Shown: in pieces, positions 19,656 to 30,471 of the stretch
How positions within the stretch are numbered: position 1 is the stretch's first letter
How the letters are laid out: each line of letters begins with the position of its first letter
Assembly (NCBI GenBank): GCA_963585895.1
Contig: OY757939.1
Location: 22,426,371 to 22,490,370 of the forward strand
Length of the DNA: 64,000 nt
Reading direction: 5' to 3'
DNA from: Sepioteuthis lessoniana
Lineage: Eukaryota > Mollusca > Cephalopoda > Myopsida > Loliginidae
Position numbers and translations under genes: made by a program
The notes under the pieces: generated by a model
What the model was told of the DNA's origin: nothing
Seen by the model: only the letters and a program-made list of their open reading frames with translations
Databases searched by the model: none

Positions 19656-19804
19656 ATATTATTATTTTATTTTTATTTTTTTTCCAATATACTCTACATT
19701 ACAATATTCAACTCGGTAATATATTTTTCACCATACAAGATTTGATTAAAGAAATACCAGATAAATGGGTTGTTAAACATTAAAGGTGTATATTTGAAAA
19801 AGAT

Positions 19805-20085
19805 ATTAATCACTTTGTCAGTGGGGCTTAAAATATGCTGGCTGTGTATCCCTTGCAGAGAAGTAAGACACCCCACCAAAGGGTTGCTTTGAGTATGAGA
19901 CTAAACTGCATCTGATAGGCTTCCATTCTAGAGATCTGGGGAGTGTGAAGTACTCCTTCATTGCCATTATTCCCAGTTCCACTTTGACCTGTTAGTCATA
20001 TCTATGGGTCAAATAGATCTGTTTGAAAAATATTTGTATTAGATAAGGTCATGTACAAAAAAAACCCTCTTAAACAACTACAGAA
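19805..20085 (+). repeat. R-B2 head and core
   Basis: Head TTTGTCAGTGGGGCTTAAAAT, CTTGCAGAGAAG, core and AAACCCTCTTAAACAAC. It matches R-B2 over its whole length. Confidence 0.75.
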
Positions 20086-20089
20086 AATG

Positions 20090-20490
20090 AATAAACATGA
20101 TTTTGTTTGTGTCATCTTGGATTATTGGACTAGCCTGGAAAATTTTTTAACTCTACTAGATTTGGCTTAAACTTATTTAAAGGTGGGATCTGTTTCTCAC
20201 TCTCTAAGATTTACTTTCCCCCTTGCTGTAAAAGAGTGTCCATCTCACAGTACTATTTTGGTAATCATTGAAAGTTGGATGGTTCTCTCCATCTTTGTGT
20301 ACAAGGGCTATTTTTGTTTCAGCCTGGTGTTAAGAATCAAAAGGGAAGTCATTTCATCTCACAGGTTGTCTGGCCTGAAAAAAACGGGAGGGTGGCTTAG
20401 AAACCTAATTTTTAAAAGAAATTTTGATTAATGGTACCTCTCAAAACCAAAACAAAATCATACATTTGAAACAGATCTTTTTGTTTTGTT
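20090..20490. other. No recognised feature
   Basis: One plus-strand open frame (20183-20431) has no recognisable domain or splice context. No repeat family matched. Confidence 0.4.
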
Positions 20491-20494
20491 TTTT

Positions 20495-20955
20495 TAATTT
20501 GATTGATTTTTAACAGAATATTAACTTGTTAGGGTTTATTTTATCCCCAGACATTAGGGAATTGTGTTCATTTTACATGTGTTTACTTTTTTGTGTAGCT
20601 GTTTTTTTCCCCACACCTTATATCAATTATTTCTATCGAATACAAATAATTTTCATACAGCTGTATGGTTTCGTGTATTCCTAACTAATAATTATATGAT
20701 TTCAAGTAATTATTTCTATTTAATAATAATTGTTTTTGTTTACACACAGTTATGGTTTTAAGTAACTAATAATAATCTTTAGTAAACAATTATAACTTCA
20801 AGTAATTATTGATACAAATAATTTACAACTATATGGCATCAAGTATTGAATACAAATTTTTAAACTGATCTATTATATGGAACCCTAACAAGTACTACCA
20901 CTCCAGGTCAGAGTAGAGTTGGGATGCAATGCACTCTTCAGATCTCAAAAAAAAT
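20495..20955 (-). repeat. R-B2, minus strand
   Basis: Worn tail on the left, then several ATGATTTCAAGTAATTATT modules, and core complement CCACTCCAGGTCAGAGT near 20897. It stops before the head. Confidence 0.75.
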
Positions 20956-21069
20956 ATACTGGTATACTAGGCTCAAAGGGTTGATCATGTGAATCAAAAT
21001 TAACCAATTTTAGAAATGCTTTAAATTTAAATGAATCCATGGGTTTCAACGTTTAGGAGAAGCAATTAG

Positions 21070-21292
21070 CATAAGTTATTTTTGTAGAAGATGGAATAGG
21101 TGATCCAAGTTCAAATTCTGGACAAGGCTGTTGGTATTTTATTTTTACACTTAGGCTCTTGGGAAAGACATGGATTCCTCTCTTCTCTTTCCAGCTATGG
21201 GTGAATAGTAGAGCAGAGATGATTCTTTAGCCTTGGTTAGACAACCAGTCTAGGAGAAGGAAAATGAAGAGGTTAGGTAAATACATCCACAG
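21070..21292 (+). repeat. R-C SINE
   Basis: A box region worn; B box CAAGTTCAAATTCTGG; then CCAGCTATGGGTGAATAG, GACAACCAGTCTAGGAG and the end AGGTTAGGTAAATACAT. Confidence 0.83.
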
Positions 21293-21534
21293 GTCTCTCT
21301 TATTTGAATGGAGAAATCTTGTTGTGTGACAGATATTTTTGTCTGGTTTATGACAGCTTTTTAGCTCTGCTGAAACATTTTTTAAGCTTTAAAAGTCTTA
21401 GCACATTTGTTGGGTATTGTATATATCAGTTTTGTTTTTTTTTAAGCATCTTCTCATTAAATCATATCAATCTATTTACATTCTCTGAACTTTGACAGTC
21501 TGATAGAAAGAGTCCTACATTTTTAATTGGAGGA

Positions 21535-21660
21535 GGGGTTTGGGATCTGTCCATATGTACCCAGCCTTTTTGAATACCTGGAGAAGTATTTGCACAGCCC
21601 TGATGTAATTTTGCAAGCAATCAGAGGGGACCTTACAGCACATACCTGAAAAGATGCTCT
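21535..21660. repeat. Unclassified dispersed repeat, related to 41640-41765
   Basis: The block CCAGCCTTTTTGAATACC...TTTGCACAGCCCTGATG...GCAATCAGAGGGGACC recurs at about 41655-41725 as CCAGCCCATTAGAATATTTC...TTGCATAGCCTTGATG. I could not assign it to a transposon class. Confidence 0.5.
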
Positions 21661-21942
21661 CTTGAAGGGTTACTCAGTCAGCAGTGAAATACTATTGGGT
21701 CAACACTGCTGGCTTGTACATGGAGGGGTTCTTTGCTTGTGTTGAAACAGGGTTTGGCAGAGGGGGTCAGGGCAAATAACCTCAGATTCTCTAGCTCAAG
21801 CAAGGAGATTCTTCACCCATCTTATACACCCACTCTCCAGCAAAAACTATGAGAACATTACATTAAACCAGGTACCCAAGTTTATCAGCTCTTCTACAAT
21901 CTAGATTTGGTTCCTTGTAACAAAGCTTTTCAGAAAATTAAA

Positions 21943-22428
21943 ATCATTTTTATCACTTAGAATATTTGGGCAGTTGTCTTCATCTTCATTGTTATATTCA
22001 CAATGTTTCACCCATTGTGTCCTTAAGCTTTTTTCAGGTGTTTCATGTTGAACTCAAGAGCCCGCACAAAACTTCAAACTGAACCCTTTATTTAATCCCT
22101 GGGGGTAGATTGTTTTAATTCTGTTAACGATAACCGGGTACAAATGTTAAGCTATAGTAAGTATTTGTTATTTATCTGTGGTTGGGATTGAACCTGCAAC
22201 TGCTAGATGATTTTACTTAGAAGCACTTTTCAGCCAAACGCTTTTATCTGTTGTGACATGTGTCCTACTGTGAATATAACAATGAAGATGAAGACAATAG
22301 TCTGAATCTTCTAAAGGATAAGAAACACCTCTGAAGAAGGCCAAAGGACACATTGGCTGAAATGTTGTGAATATAACAATGAAGATGAAGAAAATAGTCT
22401 GAAAACTCCAAGTGATAAAAATTATCAA
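21943..22428. repeat. Foldback-type element with about 100-bp inverted arms
   Basis: The left arm (about 21943-22050) includes TCACTTAGAATAT, TGTCTTCATCTTCATTG, TTCACAATGTTTCACCC and GTGTCC. The right arm (about 22320-22428) is its inverse: AAAGGACACATTGGC, GTGAATATAACAATGAAG and CCAAGTGATAAAAATTATC. An extra copy of the GAATATAACAATGAAGATG block lies at about 22271-22312. The middle holds a tRNA-like B-box complement, GATTGAACCTGCAAC. A relative with the middle and one arm lies at 39140-39485. Confidence 0.7.
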
Positions 22429-22527
22429 GCTTCATTTCAAAATTTAGACAAATAAATTAAAATCAGTTGTGAAAAAAAAAAATTCAAATCATTGTCAAGA
22501 TTAAGAACTTTATAAGACAACTGATCA

Positions 22528-23250
22528 TCATCAAGGCATACCAACAAAATGGATTCCCTTGACTCTTGCGATCTATCCCTATCAGTCATCGCTCTTGGCA
22601 AGTCATTGCTCTCACAGAGCTAATGAATGCGACTTTTTGTTGGTCAGCCAGCACCAGTGTTTCCACTTGTAAGAGACCGTAGGAGGACATTATATAAGAG
22701 TTAATCTGTCCTTCATCAGCAGTGCACATCTTATTTGGATGGGTTATGAGATGGGAGGTAAGTGGCCGTACAACTGGTTTATTGGATGTTGCTTCCAGGA
22801 TTTTTCAAAACACCATTCTTGTAGTTTCCACTAGAGTTTTCATCAATTGTTTCATTAGTCCAACTGGTGCAACTGTATAGATGTACTGACACAGCTATAA
22901 CTTGGAAGAATTCTTTTATCAGAGAGATCAGATTTTCTGTATCGTTGTTAATCTGTTATTAGCAGTCCATGACTTTTCTACATGTAAGTTGACATTGCTT
23001 TCAGTAGATGAGATATTGTTACCAAAGTATATGAAGTGGTCTACTAATTTCAGAGGCTTGCCATTGAATGAAGAGCTGAAAGCATTGTGATTAAAACACA
23101 TGAATTTTGAATTCATGTTGAGGCCAATATCTCTCGCTGCCTGCTCCAGTTTATGTAGTAGAGATTCAGCTTGAGCAGGTATATTTGTAAGAAGCACTAG
23201 ATCATTTGCATTGTCTGTGTCAGCAATGGTTTATGCTGGAGTCAGCCTAA
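22528..23250 (-). mobile_element. RTE-like LINE, end of reverse transcriptase to 3' end
   Basis: The minus strand keeps a 90-codon open piece (22928-23197): LLTNIPAQAESLLHKLEQ, FNGKPLKLVDHFIYFGNNIS and STESNVN. This is the segment just after the RT active site. A degraded NDLVL-type remnant of the YADDL motif can be seen near 23200. It ends at ATC repeats (22528-22537). A mariner inserted at 23263. Confidence 0.82.
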
Positions 23251-23262
23251 AACAGGAACTTA

Positions 23263-24163
23263 CGAGGATCATTAAATAAGTTTCCAGACTTTTTTCATAT
23301 GGGCACTTTTATTGATAGTACACGCATGAAACTCTAGTCCCCTTCGAAGTAATCTCCTCCGGTTGCAATGCAATTGTTGTACCATTCTAACAATTTCTGG
23401 GAGGCCCCATGGAAGTCCTCTTGTATGAGCGTGTCAATGACCTTCGTCACAGCCTCTTTCATCTCCTCAATTGTCTCATAACGACAGCCTCTGAGTTTAC
23501 GGAACAACCAAAAGTCACAGGGAGCAAGGTTTGGACTATAGGGAGGGTGAGGAACTGTCTTGATGCCCATCTTGGTCAAATAGTCTGTGACAAGGATGGG
23601 GAGTTGTGGACTGGTGTATTGTCCTGGTGGAAATGCCACTGACCCGATTTGAAGAGTGCTGGCCTCTTCCGACGGAATCTCTTCCTGAACTCCCTTAAAA
23701 CCTCAACATAGTAACCCTACCCCTTTGGCCAATCAACTCTGGTGTATTGACCTCCTTACTCCTTCCACACCTCTCATTATTCCTCACAGACTCCCTGCCT
23801 TCCTTGAATCTCTTATGCCACTCAAAAACTAATGCTCGATTCATGCAAGATGGTCGAAAAGCAGCCTGAAGCATTCCATACGTTTCTGTGGCATTTTTTT
23901 CCAAGTTTAAAACAGAATTTTATTGCATATCATTCTTCTAAAGTGTCAGATTGCATTTTTGAAATTCACCAGCTGTGACAATGAGACTTTAGTAGGGTGT
24001 ATTCCAATTGCTGCTGTAGCTGTTCATTTGAATCTGAAATCATAAAAATTGGTCAGTGATCTCATAAGATGTATAGCAATAACATACTGCATTTTCAAGA
24101 TTCTATAACAATTTTAAATGCCCATACAAAAAAAAAGTCTGGAAACTTATTTAATGCACCTTG
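23263..24163 (-). mobile_element. Mariner element, DD34D-type, inactivated
   Basis: It is flanked by TA on both sides (23261-23262 and 24164-24165). Terminal repeats begin ACGAGG/ACAAGG and share CATTAAATAAGTTTCCAGAC. The minus strand has an N-terminal HTH part starting at 23904 (YGMLQAAFRPSC, VFEWHKRFKEGR) and a C-terminal part (PHPPYSPNLAPCDFWLF, containing the last catalytic Asp, and EEMKEAVTKVIDTL). The second catalytic Asp is still readable in another frame (HQDNTPVHN) near 23620. At 901 bp instead of about 1.3 kb, the middle with the first catalytic Asp is deleted, and frameshifts separate the rest. It cannot encode active transposase. Confidence 0.92.
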
Positions 24164-24169
24164 TAGCAG

Positions 24170-24735
24170 GTTTTGAAATGTGAAAGGCAAGCTGGGATAA
24201 TTATATTCCAAGAGAATTACTTTGAAGAGGGCCAAGGTGCCATTTCCCTAGGATGACTTGCTTTTTTCTTCTTCTTTTTTTTTTTTTTCCTTTGTTCAAT
24301 GGCTGGGCACTTTCTGAACAGCTATCACATTGACATGCAAACTTAAACCTGTATTAAAAGCCTAGGATTTAGGGATGAACAAATTTGGCGTATCATACTA
24401 GATATGAATTATATTTGTCTGTTCTATAAGAATGTTTTTTTTCTTTTTAATGTTTTATAAACTTTAACAGCATATTTCACATGGAACTTGTAAATTTAAA
24501 AAATAAATTTTATAGCTTCTTACTCTCAAAAATGAAAATTCAGTGAAATATTTGTAAACCAACTTAATTCCCACTCTACATCAGTGGTTCTAAGCCTTTT
24601 TTGAATACTAGTGCCTTTAGAGTCAAAGGATATTTTCATGGTTTCAGAGCAGAGAAAAAATATGGAAGAATTATATCTACATTCATATGGTTATTAGGTT
24701 TTGAAGAGAAAAAGTTATGTTGGTTTCCACTTTTA
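24170..24735. other. No recognised feature
   Basis: Unassigned AT-rich sequence with a pyrimidine tract at about 24260-24292. The open frame from 24601 runs into the R-B2 copy and has no recognisable domain. Confidence 0.4.
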
Positions 24736-24739
24736 ATAA

Positions 24740-25048
24740 TCCCACTCTGTCAGCAAAGCTTAGAATACTCAGACTGTATCCTCTGCAGAGGAGTAAGACC
24801 CCCCCCCCCAAGAAAAAGAAAGGGATGTCCTGAATATGACACTAAACTGTATCTGATGGCAAGACTCTAGTATTGGTTGTGTGGAGTACCCCTTTATTGC
24901 CATTACTCCCAGGTTCACTTTGATCTGGAGTAGTAATACCTTTTAAGCTCTCATCTATGGACAAAATAGATCTGTTTAAAGATTATTTGTATTTGATAGG
25001 ACCCTGTGCAATAAAAAACAACGAACAAACTCTTAAATAACTACATAC
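24740..25048 (+). repeat. R-B2 head and core
   Basis: Head CTGTCAGCAAAGCTTAGAATAC, CTCTGCAGAGGAGTAAGACC, a C-run, core GAATATGACACTAAACTG, CTCCCAGGTTCACTTTGATC and CAAACTCTTAAATAAC. Confidence 0.8.
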
Positions 25049-25665
25049 TACTATATGGCTACACCACTTGGACTCTAGTGAACCACCTGAAGAAAAAGCT
25101 AGATGGGAACTCAATGAGAATGCTGCATCCTGTTTTGAACAGATGCTGGGAGCAGCACCCTTCAAAACGGTGGTTGTACGGCTACTTAGCGCCTATCTCA
25201 CAAACCATCCAAGTAAAACAAACAAGACAGGCTGGAGAAGTAAGGACAAATTTATATGGCCTGGGAGACCTGGGTTCAATTCCAGGTCGAGTCATACCAA
25301 AGACTTTAAAAATGGAACTTGATACCACCTTGCTTAACACTCAGCATTATAAGGTACGGTTCAAGGGTAAAGTGGAGCAATCCAGGGAATGGAGTAGCGC
25401 CCTCCCCTACACCTTGGTGTAGTAGCTATCGAAAAGGGAGCCTTCGGGTCACCCTCGACTATGGTCGCTAACTTTACTTTACTTATTCTTCAATAGACTC
25501 CTACATGTGGACATGCCTGTTTTGGCTAACCAGCAGAAACTTACATTCATCAGATCTGCGTGGACATTAGATGCTATCTTAGATAGCATCTAATGTCCAT
25601 GCTGATTGGAGTGGATGGCAAGAGAGAGTCAAGGGAATCTGCTATTGGCATATCTTAATGTTCTG
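25048..25665 (+). mobile_element. RTE-like LINE C-terminal region, split by an R-D insertion
   Basis: The left part (25048-25255) encodes YGYTTWTL, KKKLDGNSMRML, NRCWEQHPSKRWLYGYLAP and SQTIQVKQTRQAG. R-D (25256-25478) interrupts it. The right part (25479-25665) continues to the KRESRES-type end and contains the perfect palindrome 25561-25599. Stops and a small deletion at the insertion site show it is inactive. Confidence 0.83.
25256..25478 (+). repeat. R-D SINE inserted in RTE LINE
   Basis: Starts inside the tRNA part (B box GGGTTCAATTCCAGG) and runs to ATGGTCGCTAACTTTAC. About 40 bp of the 5' head are missing. No clean TSD is visible, consistent with a deletion of LINE codons at the site. 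Confidence 0.88.
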
Positions 25666-25669
25666 TTTA

Positions 25670-26525
25670 TCTTAGAATAGGATTAAGCAAAAAAAATGAT
25701 AAAACAAACAAGGATATTATGACCTCAGCCCTCTCTTGAAACAGATTCTATCTCAAATGTGCTCCTAAGAGGAAGTAGTTAAATATCAACATTAGAAGAT
25801 AGCAAGTCTCAAAATCTCCCTATAGTATATCTGTAGTAGGACATGCTCCCACCACCACATCGTTGTTTGTTTGTTGTTTTTTTTTTTTTACCTTTGGAAA
25901 ATGTTTCATATTTGGTAGATTTGTCCATTGCTTACCATTGCTTAACTCTTAAAATCCTGAGCCTCCATGGCTGTAGGCCTCAGACTCTAAGATTCTGATT
26001 TGAAAAATAGCTGAAAATATAAAATGTTGTAATTTGTTATTTAACTACTTTACTGGTTGTTAAATGATAGGTTATAACATTCTATTGACAATTTAAAATT
26101 TATCAAAAAGTAATAAAATTATATAGAAAATATAAAATTGCAACATTTTATTGGCAAAAGTGATAGAGAAGTAAAGAATCCACAGCCAAAATTCTGGCTG
26201 CCTGCCTGCCCATATTTTATGTGCTTCTAGTTAGCAGCACAAATACCAACCACTTGAGTTCAAAGGGTTAAAGACTAAACAGATTCTCCCTCCCCTCTCA
26301 CCCTCTCCATTATGATTGAACATAAGAGGAGCTTCTTATAATATTTATTTTTCTGTTGATTTAGTCATTGCTTAAATAGAACAATAGTTGTCATTTTCTT
26401 TTTGCAAATAATGAAAAAAATCTGTAAGCAATTTGTTGTTTTAAAAAATTATTAAATTCTTTTTAACAGTGATAGAAATGGTTTAGCTTTACCATATTTG
26501 GGAATGGTGCTCTTTCTTTTGTAAA
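25670..26525. other. Intron or intergenic DNA, no gene seen
   Basis: No family matched. A T-run lies at 25878-25890. Confidence 0.5.
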
Positions 26526-26529
26526 CCAA

Positions 26530-26805
26530 AATCATCATCGTCATGTGCTGACAGCAGATTTCTTTTGACTCTCTTACTATTTGTCCCTATTGGCCATCAC
26601 TCAAGGAAAATCTACTAGATGCCATCCAGTGTCTGCAGAAAGTTGATAAAGGAAAAAAAAAATTTTCTGGTTGGCTATGTATAGAAGTCTATAAGAGAAC
26701 ATTTATGAGTTTATCCTTTCTTGACCAGCATTTATTGCTCATCTTACTTGGTTTGTGAGATGGGAGGTAGGCAGCCATAATTAGTATTCTGTAATGGAAG
26801 TAAAG
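26530..26805 (-). mobile_element. RTE-like LINE, 3' end
   Basis: ATC/GTC repeat start, then complement of the 3' terminal coding region (TCTTTTGACTCTCTTAC, GATGCCATCCAGTGTCTGC) up to TTTGTGAGATGGGAGG. Degraded. Confidence 0.72.
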
Positions 26806-26837
26806 TTGATGTGTTTTTAGGAGAAGCACAACCAAAC

Positions 26838-27018
26838 CAATCAAATAGATCTGTTTAAAAATTATTCATATTTGATCGGACTGTATGTGAAATAACTCCC
26901 TTAAGAAACAATTACCATGAAAAAAGTAAATCTAAAAGTACAATGAATGCAATTCCCTAACCTCTAGGCATGAAATAATCCCAGACAAGTTGACATGTCA
27001 TTAAAATCAATCATTGTA
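26838..27018 (+). repeat. R-B2 3' part with alternative tail
   Basis: TCAAATAGATCTGTTTAAAAATTATT, then CCCTAACCTCTAGGCATG...CCCAGACAAGTTGACATGTC and ATTAAAATCAATC. Compared with the R-B tail it keeps the GGCAT...GTTGACATG pairing. Confidence 0.75.
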
Positions 27019-27019
27019 T

Positions 27020-28040
27020 GAATTGGGTTTTTTAAGGTCGCCTTATGTAGATATGCCTTCTATACACACACACACACTCCTGGCTTTAAATATCTAACCT
27101 TATTATCTAAATTCTCTTGAAGTATCACAACTCTTTATAATTAAGCATAGGCTTTTTCATCTATATATTTGGCCTTGAAGATGCAAGGTAAAGTTTTTAG
27201 AAAACAAGTCTGTATTTACATTCTGGCAATGACCAAGATTTATAAAGCGGAGTCCAGCTGTTTTAATTTTCCTTCCAGTTTTTTCAAGTGCTTAGAGACT
27301 GTTTATAGTATCAAAGATTTATTTAGTTATTCCCTTAAAATGATGAGGTGGGGAAAAAGGAATTTTTTTTTTTACATAGTATAAGAGTTGATCTTATATT
27401 TATAAATCGAAAATATCTCCCTCATCCCAATGAAAATTTTATATTAAAGTAGGTAGTGTCTTAAGAAAATCCAAAGTCTGCTGATTTTTAAGGTATCTTT
27501 GTGTAGCTGATGCATGTTTTTTTTATGGCAATTATAAACAAACTATCAGACATATATTTATAAAATAAAACCTGAAAAATTAATAAGTCTGTTTTGCTGA
27601 TTTGTGATTGAGCAGAATTTTTACTATGCAACAAAAGCTGAACTTTGAGAATGGCTTATGACAAAAGTAACTGACCAATCTAAACTGTTAGACTAAATTA
27701 AATGACATTCTTAATTCAATTTTTCTGTCAAATTTGACCAGATTCACATTTCTGTGACTTTTTGTGAATAATTGAAGTATACTAACACCCTCCAAAAATG
27801 TAAATGTCTACAGTGTTAAAGGATGCCATGAAATACATGAACACCTCATCCTGCTATAATGGCTAGCAAATTTCATTGATCAGTTATTATTAAGTTGCAA
27901 GTTTAGTTCTCATCGGCTGCTCTATATTTGGGGTTGCTAAATCTATGCCCAGGAAATAACTATATATATTATGTTATAGAGTGAGGCAAGGTTTGCAGTA
28001 TTCTCATAACATGAAGCACAATTTGGTTGTTCGATGTGCT
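27020..28040. other. Intron or intergenic DNA, no gene seen
   Basis: Contains a short CA repeat (27064-27078). The frame at 27169-27384 has no recognisable content. Confidence 0.5.
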
Positions 28041-28452
28041 TTTTAAGCCTAGTTGGCTGAGGCTGTAGAATACACCAATAGCATCTCTGCAGAGGGGTAA
28101 GGCCCTCACACCCACAACGAGTGTCTTGGATATATTAAAGCATCTGATGGCAAGGCTCCAGCTCTGGAGCTTTAGGGAATCTGGATTACTCCTTCATTGC
28201 CATTGCTCCCAGGTGCACTCTGACCTGATAGGTCCTATCTATGAGTTAAATAGAACTCTTTGACAATTAAATGGCTTACATTAAATCGAATTGTTAGAAA
28301 TAGAAGTCTTTGGCCATTTAACTGTGTGTAAAAACAAATGACTAATTGAGTTATTAGTGATGCATAACAATACTTGGAACCATTTAACTGTGTGTTAATG
28401 AATGAGCAATATTGAATAGAATTATTAGTATTGATTAGCAATACTTGAAACT

Positions 28453-29110
28453 GCCCAGTCGGCTGGGGTTGAAGAATACACCGATTGCCCCACTGCAGAT
28501 AAGACCCCCCTCAATGAGTGTCCTGGATATGACATTAAACAATCTGATGGTGAGGTTCCAGTGATGCTGGAGCTTTGGGGAATGTGGAGCACTCCTTCAT
28601 TGTCATCTCTCAGGTCCACTCTAGCCCAGAATGATAGCACTAGATAGGGCCTTATATATGGGTTAAATAGAACTAACTGCATACTTATGCTGAACTGAAT
28701 TGTTTGAATTAGAACTGTTTGACTAAACCGAATAGCTTGAAATAGAAATGTTTTTGACAATTAAACTGTACTTACATTTAAACTGCGGGCTTATGCTAAA
28801 CTGAATTGCTTTAAATGGAACTGTTTTTGACATTGAAACTGTACTTACACTAAACTGAATTGTGTAATATAAAACTGTTTTGACATTTAACTGTGTGTAA
28901 ACAAAATCTATACTTATATTAAACTGAATTGGCTGAATTAGAACTGTTTGAATAAACTGAATAGCTTGAAATAGAAATGTTTTTGACAATTAAACTGTGT
29001 ATTCATGCTAAACTAAATTGTTTGAAATAGAACTGATTATTTGTATAAAAATGGATTTGGCATTAAATAACCTACAAAGTTTGATATGCCATAAAACCCA
29101 ACCAACCAAC
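28453..29110 (+). repeat. R-B retroposon, full length (658 bp) with TSD
   Basis: Head GCCCAGTCGGCTGGGG through core, AT-rich modules and tail TTTGGCATTAAATAACC...ATATGCCATAAAACC with CCAACCAACC. TSD CAATACTTGAAACT at 28439-28452 and 29111-29124. It lies inside an older R-B copy. Confidence 0.93.
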
Positions 29111-29199
29111 CAATACTTGAAACTCTTTGTGTGCCTAAATTGAATTATTACTGTTACATTGTAATGCTTGAAAGCATTTAACTGTGTGCAAATAAAACT

Positions 29200-29446
29200 T
29201 TCCTAGATAGTAAAGTTGGCAACTGTAGTCGAGGGCGACCCAAAGGCTCCCTTTTCAGTAGCTACTACACTGAGGTGTAGGGGAGGGCGCTACTCCTTTC
29301 CCTGGATTGCTCCACTTTACCCTTGATGCATACCTTATAATGCCGAGTGTTAAGCAAGTAGGCATTAAGTACTATTTTTTTAAGTCTTTGGTATGACCCA
29401 ACCTGGGATTGAACCCCGGTCTCCCGGACCATTCGTGAACACTGCT
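29200..29446 (-). repeat. R-D SINE with TSD
   Basis: Complete minus-strand R-D (247 bp), from TAAAGTTGGCAACTGTAG to the tRNA part complement GGGATTGAACCCCGG and the start near 29446. TSD AAATAAAACT at 29190-29199 and 29447-29456. Confidence 0.9.
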
Positions 29447-29549
29447 AAATAAAACTATTTGTATTAGAATATTTGAAACCATTTAACTGTATGCAAACAA
29501 TAGTAATATTCGTGTGCAAACAAATTAGCTCTGACTCATTTTAAAATAT

Positions 29550-30471
29550 ACAGCCATATCCGTATTTATACAGACAGTTTCAAAAATGGAAACAATGTAT
29601 CATGTGCTACCATCCAACATAATACCAAGATAACAAAACGACTTCCTAATGGCACTTCTATCGACAGTACAGAAGCTAAAGCCATAGATCTAGCACTCAA
29701 CATTATAACACAAACAGAATCCACCAAATTCATCATTTTTTTTTCTGACTCTTTATCAGTCCTAACATCCCTAAAAACCAAAACCTGGATAATCCCCTAA
29801 CCATGCAACTATTGAATAGACTAGAAATCCTATCAAAAACCAAAGAGATAGCTATGCTGGATTCCAAGCCACATTGGAATCAAAGGGAATGACCAAGCTG
29901 ACTCAGATGCCAAGACAGCCTGGAAGATGCCCATAGACAAAAGCTTTAAGATTCCATGACTTAAAAATAGAAATAAAAGACTTTACCCTAAACAAATGGC
30001 AATTAAGATGGAACAACACCCCACTCAACAAACTCCAGACTATAAAAGCTGAAATAGGAGAATGGAAGGAAGGATACAGAAAATCCCGCAGGGAAGAGAT
30101 TATCCTATCTCATTTACGTATCGGACACACAGACATCACCTGCTCATATCTACTCAAACAAGAACAACCACCATGGTATGTGGGATGTCACACTTCATAT
30201 TCAGTAAAACATCTATTGATAGACTGCATCGACCTAACACCAAAAAGACAATATTTCTACACTGTAAACAATATGAAAGAACTATTTGAACATGTTAAAG
30301 TAGACAAAATACTAGCATTTCTAAAAGCAGTTGGTTTATATAAAAGAATTTAAACCTTCAATATTCCATTTATGTGCATGATGCAAACACTAGACAACCA
30401 AACCAACAGAAATTGGCATTACATAACATGAAAAAGGGTTGATATGCCATAAAACAAAACAGTCAATCAAT
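29550..30471 (+). mobile_element. I-clade LINE ORF2 C-terminus (RNase H) and 3' UTR
   Basis: The plus strand encodes RNase H in the usual order: TDSFKNGNN (first Asp), EAKAIDLAL (Glu), FSDSLSVLTS (second Asp), then WIPSHIGIKGNDQAD (His and last Asp). The C-terminal part follows (TLNKWQLRWNN, LSHLRIGHTD, CHTSYSVKHLLIDCIDLT, ILAFLKAVGLYKRI, stop near 30353). The 3' UTR is short and ends TTGGCATTACATAAC...GTTGATATGCCATAAAAC, the hairpin tail also carried by R-A and R-B. Several frameshifts make it inactive. Near-duplicated CATTTTAAAATAT (29537-29549) and CATTTAAAAATAT (30472-30484) look like the TSD of a 5'-truncated insertion. RNase H is typical of the I clade; assignment by motif. Confidence 0.88.

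Noticed and set aside
22300-22360. Hammerhead ribozyme (CTGAAGA...GAAAT) in the foldback element
   Set aside because: The core would need CTGATGA and GAAAC with three stems. Too many mismatches, and the same in the copy at 39380.
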